From: Pedobacter sp. MC2016-14
GTDB lineage: Bacteria > Bacteroidota > Bacteroidia > Sphingobacteriales > Sphingobacteriaceae
Direction of reading: 5' to 3'
Length of the DNA stretch: 64,000 nt
Assembly: GCF_020991475.1 (NCBI RefSeq)
Contig: NZ_JAJMPA010000002.1
Location: 682,001 to 746,000, forward strand
Part shown: positions 17,438 through 24,442 of the stretch, piece after piece
How positions within the stretch are numbered: the first letter of the stretch is position 1
Layout: every line of letters starts with the position of its first letter
Translations under genes and position numbers: made by a program
The notes under the pieces: generated by a model
Told to the model about the DNA's origin: nothing
Database searches by the model: none
What the model saw: the letters and a program-made list of their open reading frames with translations, nothing else

Positions 17438-20400
17438 ATGAAAAAATGCATCCTTGTTACTAGTTTTATTCTTTTTTTTCAAATTGCTTTTGCCATAGAT
17501 ATTACCAGGTATAGGTTTCATTTAATGCCGGAAACTTCTTACTATGGTGGTATACAGAGTATTGCTAAGGACAGTTTGGGAAGAATGTGGTACACTGGCC
17601 CTGATGCACTTTTTATGTACGATGGGAATAGCTTTTATCAATTAAATGATATTGTTTTTGCCACTCAACCAAAATTAAAATGGGGTTATGGCTCATTGAT
17701 TAGGAATAAAAAGGGGGATTTGTTTCTTGGGACGGGGCATGGTTTATTAAAATTCAATTATCAGAAGTTTTCTTTCGATTTAGTGGCTTCTGGTAAAATC
17801 CGCTCATTATGTTTAAATGACGACGGTACCTTGTGTATGTTGACGGGGGATAGTGTGAAATGCTATGATCCACGAAGCCGGAAGACAATTGGTTTTGCGT
17901 TGCCAAAAAATCAGTCTTTTAACCACATTATTAGTTTAAAGGGAAATATTTTTATTACTCAAAATGCCACGCTTTACAAAATAGAATTTTCTAAACACCG
18001 TTTGGTTCCCTTTGTAGATTTTGGTACAAATACTGTGATTGATGGTTTAGCATACCGCGGTATGTATTATTTCCTTACTCAGCGTGGCGGGATTCATGTT
18101 GCTGATGCCAGCGGCAGGTTGAAAAATACAATTCCGGTAGTGATAGCTGGAAATCAATCTGTATTAACGAAGAAATTATTTATAGACCAAACGGGGGTGA
18201 TATGGGTAGCTACCCAGGCAGGACTTTTCTTTTATGATCCAGTTAAGGAGAGCAGTAATTTTTTGCGAATGAATTTGAATGATGCATTTTCATTGCCTAA
18301 CAATTCAATCTGGACCATCTATCCAGACCCGGATCAAGGTGCATGGATTGGTACATATGGAGGTAAAATTGCTTATTGTTCTCTTTACGATGCGCAGGTT
18401 AGATATTTTAGACCAAATCCGGGCGGGCTTAATCATCCGATAGTGAGCGGTTTTCAGGAAGATCATTTAGGGAACATTTGGATTGGAACAGAAGGTGGGG
18501 GGGTGAATTATTGGAACCGGCAAAGCGATTCATTCAGCCATTTTTTAAAGTCGCAGCGCAACTCACCAAATTCAAATATGATTAAGCGTTTGAAGTTTGA
18601 TGTGGAAAGTAAACATTTGTCTATTTCGGCATTTAGCGGTGGTGTGGGTACATACGACCTAGGCAGCAAGCTATTCGAAAGTTTTAATTTTCTTTCTCCG
18701 GAAAGCAGAGAGCCGCTAACGGTGTATGATTTTGCACAAGACAATGAGGGCACGTGGTGGATGAGTGATCCTGATAAATCATTTTTTTACCGTAAGAAAC
18801 CGCAAGCTGAAATAGAAATAGTGAACGTGAGGGGAAGCAAAGGTGAAAAGTTGAATTTAGAAGTAGAAGTGTTGTATGTAAATAAGGAAAATCAACTGTG
18901 CCTGGTTACGCATCAAGGCTTTTTTATTGTAGATAGAAATACATTAAAAGTGTTAAAAAGTTACCTGATTAAAGATGCTTCTTATTCTGCTAATTACCTC
19001 TGTAGTTTTAACCTGGCTTCTAATGGCGATTTATGGTTTGGTACTTTAGGCAAAGGCGTAAATGTGCTGAAAAGCGATGGAACCTATATCAATTACAGTG
19101 CTGAGAATGGCTTCCCGGCTAAAATGGTGTTCGGTATACTGGAAGACAATACATCGAAAAATATGTGGCTTAGTACAAGCGACGGACTTTACTTCTACGA
19201 CCGGAAGTTGAAAAGATTTGAAAAGGCGAGATTTTATCAGGAAAACAATTGTGGGTCTTTTTATATCCGTTCTGCATACAAGACTGCAAAAGGAGAAATG
19301 CTTTTTGGTGGCACCAACGGTTTTATGCTCTTTGATCCAGCTTATTTAAATAAAAACCCACAGAAACCAAAAGTGTTTTTTACAGGTTTTTTTGTGAATA
19401 ATAAGCAGGTGACCATACATTCGGAGCACTCTCCTTTAACTAAAGATATAGCCAGTCTTTCAAATAAAGAAGAAAATAGGATACGACTTTCCAGTCAGGA
19501 ATCTAATGTAGAAATCAGGTTTTCTGCAAATAGTTATCTGTCGGCGGATAAGAACCAATTTGCTTACCGAATGGTAGGACTGGGTGGAAAATGGCAGATA
19601 GGGCATGCAAACCAAAAATCTGTGCAGTTTCTTAATCTGCCTGGCGGCGACTACACTTTCGAAATTAAGGCTTCTAATAACGATGGGCTGTGGGGAGATC
19701 AGATATCAAGGTTATATATTCATGTAGATCCGCCTTTTTTCCTTTCATGGTGGGCCTATTGTCTTTACGTCCTAATAGTTATTTCGCTGCTGTTTTTCAT
19801 TGCCAGATACTACACCAATAAAAAAGTTTTTAAGGAAAGATTGGCACTGGAAGCTTTAAAGGAGCAGAATATGCGCGAACTGAGCCAGGCTCGTACAGAT
19901 TTTTTTACGAATCTTTCTCACGACCTCAAAACTCCTTTAACCTTGGTTATTCAACCTTTAAAACAGTTAAAGGAGACACTTTCTGCAAATGAGAGTGCAA
20001 TTGGATACATGGGTTTGATAGAAAAGAATGTATCCAGGATACAGCGGATGATCAGCCAGCTGTTACGTTTTCGTGAAATTGAAAGTCAGAAGATTACCCT
20101 TAATCCTCAAATTGGCGATTTCATCAACTTTGTGAGAGATCTTTTTGGCCTCTTTGAACTTTACGCCAATAAGAAGGGGATTGAGACCAACATCTCCGCA
20201 CAGAAGGATAATCTGTTTGTTGCCTTTGATTATGATGTAATAGAAAAAATATTGACTAACCTGTTTTCGAATGCATTAAAATATACACCTAACAAGGGCT
20301 ATGTCGGCGTACGTATTTATACTGCTACAGAGGATGAAAAAGACAGGTTATCTGAGTTAGATATGCAGGAAACTGAATATGTTTCTATTGAAGTTTTAAA

Positions 20401-21502
20401 TAGTGGTGATGGGTTTTCTGAAGAACAGATTGCTAAACTTTTTACTTCATTTAATCGCCTGTCTTCACACCGGCCTACTTTTGAGGAGAGTTCTGGTTTG
20501 GGGCTTGCCATTGTGAAAGAACTGGTTGATGTATTAGGAGGTAAAATATGGATGGTAAACAAGATGGACAAAATCTCATTCACCATTATATTGCCGCTGA
20601 AAAAGCAGGCTAGTTCTGGAGATATGCAGTCGAATGTATATGATTATACAATTTCTGAAATCGACGATATTATTATGCAGGATATAGCGGAACCTGAAAG
20701 TGGAGGCACCAGTGCAAGGAAGGCGAATAGTATATTGCTGATTGACGATGATCTGCAGATGCGCGCCTATCTGGAACAACGATTGGCTGAAAAGTATAAT
20801 GTTTATACCGCAAGTGATGGGGTAGAGGGCCTGATTAAAGCGGAGAAGATTTATCCTCAATTGATTATTACAGACTTGATTATGCCAAATCGTAATGGTT
20901 TGGAGGTATGCAGTAGTTTAAGAAAGAATTTCAAGACCAGTCATATTCCTATTATCATGATTTCTGGCAATGGAGATGACAACCAAAATAAAATTAGGGC
21001 CCTGGAGTATGGTGCCAGTGTATTTATTGATAAACCTTTTGATGTTGATTATCTATTGCAACAAATGGAAACCATTTTAAAGAACCAACAAGAACTGAAA
21101 GAAAAATATAGCAAAAGGATATCTGTAGACCCATCTAACGTAACGGTGACTTCTATGGACGAAGAGCTGCTTAGAAAAGCGATGAAAGTTATTGAAGAGA
21201 ATATTGCCAATGCCAATTATTCTGTAGAAGACTTTGTGTCTGACATGAATGTAGGCAGGACTATTTTGTATCAAAAAATCCATGATATTGTGGGCATGTC
21301 TATTAAGGAATTTATCCTGAATGTTCGTCTGAAAAGAAGTGCATACCTGCTGGAAAAATCAGATTTGACTGTCGCGGAAGTGGCTTATCAAACCGGTTTT
21401 AACAACGCAAAATATTTCAGTGTATGTTTCAAAAAGCAATTTGAATTGAGTCCCTCTGAATTTAAGAAAAAGACATCTGCCAGTTTAGATAAGAAAAACT
21501 AA
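17438..21502 (+). CDS. hybrid two-component system regulator (HTCS)
   Basis: 1354 residues in one chain: signal peptide (1-19); a periplasmic sensor made of beta-propeller repeats with many G-x-x-W-x-G-T blades and a Y_Y_Y-type domain before the membrane; one membrane helix (about 768-790); HisKA with H828 in LSHDLKTPL; HATPase_c (NLFSNALKYTP, SSGLGLAIVKEL); a receiver with D1146 in IITDLIMP; and an AraC-type helix-turn-helix ending in VAEVAYQTGFNNAKYFSVCFKK. HTCS proteins bind oligosaccharides in the periplasm and activate their PUL. Its position between two units, and three identical site architectures at 4086, 21527 and 24131, make it the obvious local activator. No such site precedes its own start, so it may be read through from the upstream unit or expressed at a basal level. 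Confidence 0.97.
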   Translation: MKKCILVTSFILFFQIAFAIDITRYRFHLMPETSYYGGIQSIAKDSLGRMWYTGPDALFMYDGNSFYQLNDIVFATQPKLKWGYGSLIRNKKGDLFLGTGHGLLKFNYQKFSFDLVASGKIRSLCLNDDGTLCMLTGDSVKCYDPRSRKTIGFALPKNQSFNHIISLKGNIFITQNATLYKIEFSKHRLVPFVDFGTNTVIDGLAYRGMYYFLTQRGGIHVADASGRLKNTIPVVIAGNQSVLTKKLFIDQTGVIWVATQAGLFFYDPVKESSNFLRMNLNDAFSLPNNSIWTIYPDPDQGAWIGTYGGKIAYCSLYDAQVRYFRPNPGGLNHPIVSGFQEDHLGNIWIGTEGGGVNYWNRQSDSFSHFLKSQRNSPNSNMIKRLKFDVESKHLSISAFSGGVGTYDLGSKLFESFNFLSPESREPLTVYDFAQDNEGTWWMSDPDKSFFYRKKPQAEIEIVNVRGSKGEKLNLEVEVLYVNKENQLCLVTHQGFFIVDRNTLKVLKSYLIKDASYSANYLCSFNLASNGDLWFGTLGKGVNVLKSDGTYINYSAENGFPAKMVFGILEDNTSKNMWLSTSDGLYFYDRKLKRFEKARFYQENNCGSFYIRSAYKTAKGEMLFGGTNGFMLFDPAYLNKNPQKPKVFFTGFFVNNKQVTIHSEHSPLTKDIASLSNKEENRIRLSSQESNVEIRFSANSYLSADKNQFAYRMVGLGGKWQIGHANQKSVQFLNLPGGDYTFEIKASNNDGLWGDQISRLYIHVDPPFFLSWWAYCLYVLIVISLLFFIARYYTNKKVFKERLALEALKEQNMRELSQARTDFFTNLSHDLKTPLTLVIQPLKQLKETLSANESAIGYMGLIEKNVSRIQRMISQLLRFREIESQKITLNPQIGDFINFVRDLFGLFELYANKKGIETNISAQKDNLFVAFDYDVIEKILTNLFSNALKYTPNKGYVGVRIYTATEDEKDRLSELDMQETEYVSIEVLNSGDGFSEEQIAKLFTSFNRLSSHRPTFEESSGLGLAIVKELVDVLGGKIWMVNKMDKISFTIILPLKKQASSGDMQSNVYDYTISEIDDIIMQDIAEPESGGTSARKANSILLIDDDLQMRAYLEQRLAEKYNVYTASDGVEGLIKAEKIYPQLIITDLIMPNRNGLEVCSSLRKNFKTSHIPIIMISGNGDDNQNKIRALEYGASVFIDKPFDVDYLLQQMETILKNQQELKEKYSKRISVDPSNVTVTSMDEELLRKAMKVIEENIANANYSVEDFVSDMNVGRTILYQKIHDIVGMSIKEFILNVRLKRSAYLLEKSDLTVAEVAYQTGFNNAKYFSVCFKKQFELSPSEFKKKTSASLDKKN

Positions 21503-21526
21503 ATATTTTGCTTCATTTTTTCCTGG

Positions 21527-21591
21527 CGTACGAAAGAGAACCATTTTTGTACAAAAGTGAACCTTTGAGCATAGCGTTTATGCTAGTTTTG
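21527..21591 (+). promoter_or_regulatory. HTCS-type operator plus -7 box (site B)
   Basis: Half-sites CGTACGAAAGAGAACC (from 21527) and TGTACAAAAGTGAACC (to 21563) are 21 bp apart; the -7 box TAGTTTTG is at 21584-21591, 20 bases further on. It precedes the GH88 gene, whose ATG is at 21630. Confidence 0.8.
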
Positions 21592-21629
21592 ATAATACTA
21601 TCAACCAATATTTCCAAAATATAAACTGA

Positions 21630-22820
21630 ATGAACAATAAGCGGACACAATTTTTACTGCTATTTCTGGTAGCAGTATTCACATTTGGGCGAGTTAGTGC
21701 TCAACCTTTAAAAGAAATAGTGAATAAGGCTTTTCAAAATGCAGAGCAGCAGAGCCTTTTAATGGCCAAAAAGTACGAAAACCAACCAGGAAGCTTACCT
21801 AAATCTTTCGAAAACGGAAAAGATACTTTTTCAGATTCAAGATGGTGGTGTAGTGGTTTTTTTCCTGGTTCACTGTGGTATTTATACGAAAATAATAAAA
21901 ATGAGCAATTACTTAGGTACGCCAAGCTTTACACAGATAGAGTAGAAAGAGAGAAATATACCACCGATAATCATGATGTTGGTTTTATGCTGTATTGTAG
22001 TTTCGGGAATGGCTTACGTATTACTGGTGAAGAGCGTTATAAAGAAGTGTTATTAACTGGTGCTAAATCGTTAGCGACTCGCTTTGATCCTAATGTTGGG
22101 TTGATTCGTTCCTGGGATCACAACAGGGAGGTGTGGCAGTATCCTGTAATTATTGATAACCTGATGAACCTGGAACTTTTGCTTTGGGCCGCAAATTATT
22201 CAAAAGACAGTAGCTTTAAAATAATGGCCCTTTCTCATGCTGATAAAACGATGAAACATCACTTTCGCCCTGATTATAGCTCTTATCATGTGGTGTCATA
22301 CGATTTAAAATCTGGCATTCCCCATAAAAAGCAAACACACCAGGGTGCTGGAGACGAGTCTGCATGGAGCCGTGGGCAGTCCTGGGGTTTGTACGGCTAT
22401 ACCTATCTCTATAGGGAAACCAAAGACAAACGGTATTTGGAACAAGCAAAGCGGATTGCAAATTACCTTATCAACCATCCACAAATGCCGAAAAATTTTA
22501 TTCCTTACTGGGATTACAATGCGCCGCAAATCCCCAATGCTCCTCGTGATGCTTCTGCAGCTTGTGTGATGGCATCAGCATTAATAGAACTAAGTGATTT
22601 TGTAGAGCCTGAATTAAAAAAGAAATATATGCAGGTTGTGGATGTTCAGATCAGGACCTTATCATCTGATGAATATACCGCGAAACTGGGTGAAAACGGA
22701 GACTTTATACTGAAGCATAGTACAGGGGCATATCCTTTTAAATCTGAAATTGATGCCCCGCTTAGCTATGCAGATTATTATTACCTTGAAGCTTTGACCC
22801 GATTAAAGAAACGGTTATAA
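21630..22820 (+). CDS. GH88 unsaturated glucuronyl hydrolase
   Basis: 396 residues with a signal peptide ending near RVSAQ. The alpha/alpha-barrel signatures of GH88 are present: NHDVGFML with D116, and IDNLMNLELL with D176, matching the two catalytic aspartates of unsaturated glucuronyl hydrolases, plus the conserved GAGDESAWSRGQSW block. These enzymes hydrate and remove the 4,5-unsaturated uronic acid left at the end of oligosaccharides by polysaccharide lyases. Its presence implies that a lyase acts on the substrate of this locus; no canonical lyase is visible in the window unless the next gene is one. First gene of the second HTCS-controlled unit. Confidence 0.93.
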   Translation: MNNKRTQFLLLFLVAVFTFGRVSAQPLKEIVNKAFQNAEQQSLLMAKKYENQPGSLPKSFENGKDTFSDSRWWCSGFFPGSLWYLYENNKNEQLLRYAKLYTDRVEREKYTTDNHDVGFMLYCSFGNGLRITGEERYKEVLLTGAKSLATRFDPNVGLIRSWDHNREVWQYPVIIDNLMNLELLLWAANYSKDSSFKIMALSHADKTMKHHFRPDYSSYHVVSYDLKSGIPHKKQTHQGAGDESAWSRGQSWGLYGYTYLYRETKDKRYLEQAKRIANYLINHPQMPKNFIPYWDYNAPQIPNAPRDASAACVMASALIELSDFVEPELKKKYMQVVDVQIRTLSSDEYTAKLGENGDFILKHSTGAYPFKSEIDAPLSYADYYYLEALTRLKKRL

Positions 22821-22876
22821 AAAACATCAATTCAATAGTGGAAAAGGTATTGTCTCTTTTAAATAAATTTATATCA

Positions 22877-24100
22877 ATGTCAATCTTCAATAAAGCTTTA
22901 CTAATGCTTTGCATGTGCATGTACAGTTTCAGTTTTTTGTTTGCTACTGAAATCAGGAAATCTAATGAGACTTTTATTAGCCCAAATATGTATAAAACCG
23001 GCAGCCAATCTGAGCGGATACAGCGGGCTATAAATGATGCAATGAAAACTACTGGAAAAGTTGTAATACCAAAATACGATGCGGTTACAAAGACAAGTGT
23101 ATGGCTGATAGACAAGGCTATACTTCTGCCCGGTGACTTTGAGCTGGAGCTTAATAATTGCAAAATTAAATTATCGGACAAATGCAGGGATAATTTTATT
23201 AGATCTGCAAATGCGGGTTTGGGAATTAAGAATATTGAACCTTTAAGGAACATTAAGGTTGTTGGGATAGGTAATGTATTACTGGAAGGTGCGAGTAATC
23301 CTAGAGCTACTGGAGACCACAATAAAACGCTATCTACAAATCCGGCTGGGTATGCACAATCTTATGGCAGCGATGCAGGAAAGTCTGGTGAAAATCAAAA
23401 GGGTGGATGGCGAAATCATGCTATTATACTGGCCTATATAGATGTGTTTGAAATAAGTGGTATAACCTTGAAAGATTACCATGCGCATGGTTTGGTGTTG
23501 GAACGCAGTACCAATGGCACTGTTAAAGATATCACTTTTGAGGTGAGGCAGGCAGTTAATATTGCTGGCGTAGAAAAGCAGGTTTTAAATCAGGATGGCC
23601 TGGGCATACGTTTTGGATGTAAGAATATCATCATCACAAATTGTAAAGGGAAAAGTGGAGATGATTTTATCAATATCGGTTTAACTGACACGGGAGTAGC
23701 TGGTGGTGAAGAGAATGTAAATGTAGTAAGTGGTTCTGTTTACGCTGGCGAATTGGATAACATCTCCAATATTTACCTTCAGAACTGGCAGGACTTCTAC
23801 TCCATTTCGCACCGTGCTATTCGCATTATGTCGGTGGGTAAACTCGGAATAAGCAATGTTTTTATAGAAAACATGATCATTAATCCTTTGTCTAAACAGG
23901 GACTTGTTGTTGAACATGCAGAAAACGTAAAAGGGCTAATGGTGAGGAATATTGTTAGCCATCATTCAATTAAAGCAAAAGGAATAACTGAAGCCAGTTT
24001 TAGAGATATTTTTTACATAGGTGAGGGAGTAGCTATAGATATTGAAAAAAGTGATGGTGTGGTGGTAGACAACGTGAAAAATATTAGGAAGCAAAAATAA
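22877..24100 (+). CDS. GH28-like right-handed beta-helix protein
   Basis: I chose the ATG at 22877 (407 residues) because a signal peptide begins directly there (NKALLMLCMCMYSFSFLFA); a GTG at 22838 would add 13 residues. The protein is a pectin-lyase-fold beta-helix. Two polygalacturonase (GH28) motifs are recognisable: NQDGLGI (D240, in place of NTDG) and SGDDFI (D262, D263). The GHG motif is absent, and RIMS stands where RIK is expected. It may be an active divergent hydrolase, a lyase, or a binding protein. It follows GH88 by 17 bases after an extended GTG start or 56 bases after the chosen start, so the two are probably co-transcribed. Confidence 0.8.
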   Translation: MSIFNKALLMLCMCMYSFSFLFATEIRKSNETFISPNMYKTGSQSERIQRAINDAMKTTGKVVIPKYDAVTKTSVWLIDKAILLPGDFELELNNCKIKLSDKCRDNFIRSANAGLGIKNIEPLRNIKVVGIGNVLLEGASNPRATGDHNKTLSTNPAGYAQSYGSDAGKSGENQKGGWRNHAIILAYIDVFEISGITLKDYHAHGLVLERSTNGTVKDITFEVRQAVNIAGVEKQVLNQDGLGIRFGCKNIIITNCKGKSGDDFINIGLTDTGVAGGEENVNVVSGSVYAGELDNISNIYLQNWQDFYSISHRAIRIMSVGKLGISNVFIENMIINPLSKQGLVVEHAENVKGLMVRNIVSHHSIKAKGITEASFRDIFYIGEGVAIDIEKSDGVVVDNVKNIRKQK

Positions 24101-24130
24101 TTTAGGGCTTAAATGCGGATAATTCCTCAT

Positions 24131-24196
24131 TTGTACAAAACCAAACCATTTTCGTACAAAAGTGAACCCTCCGAATAGATTAGGACTTTAGTTTTG
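24131..24196 (+). promoter_or_regulatory. HTCS-type operator plus -7 box (site C)
   Basis: Best-conserved copy: half-sites TGTACAAAACCAAACC and CGTACAAAAGTGAACC (24132-24168) in 21-bp phase, and -7 box TAGTTTTG at 24189-24196, 20 bases downstream. It drives the susC/susD unit; the first ATG after it is at 24226, not the susC start. Confidence 0.8.
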
Positions 24197-24225
24197 TCTT
24201 AACCAAGATAACAACCAAATAGTGT

Positions 24226-24366
24226 ATGAAAACTAACCAATTAATAGCCCTGGCTATTACTAATGAAGGGGATAATTTAAAAGAGATTATCCAAAGACTT
24301 CTCAGAAAATCTAATCATCAGTTTTTAAATTCAATTCTGCTTTGCAACTATCGGCGGCGAGAATAG
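24226..24366 (+). CDS. possible 46-residue leader ORF before susC
   Basis: ATG at 24226, TAG at 24364-24366. The product starts MKTNQLIALAITNEGD, contains an amphipathic stretch (LKEIIQRLLRK) and ends NYRRRE; no signal peptide and no family recognised. The spacing from the -7 box (30 bases) is close to that of the first genes after sites A (33) and B (39), and the AACCAAAT..GTATGAA context resembles the start region at 4184. It ends 76 bases before susC. It could be a real small protein, a translated leader, or chance. Confidence 0.35.
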   Translation: MKTNQLIALAITNEGDNLKEIIQRLLRKSNHQFLNSILLCNYRRRE

Positions 24367-24442
24367 TAGTTCGATTTTTATTCAGTTATTGAAAGAGAAG
24401 ATACTGATTGTAAAGTTTTAATCTAAACCAAAATAAATCTAA

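Noticed and set aside
22762-23322. 186-codon minus-strand open frame
   Set aside because: It lies antisense to the GH88/beta-helix junction and shows no family features; both plus-strand genes are strongly supported.
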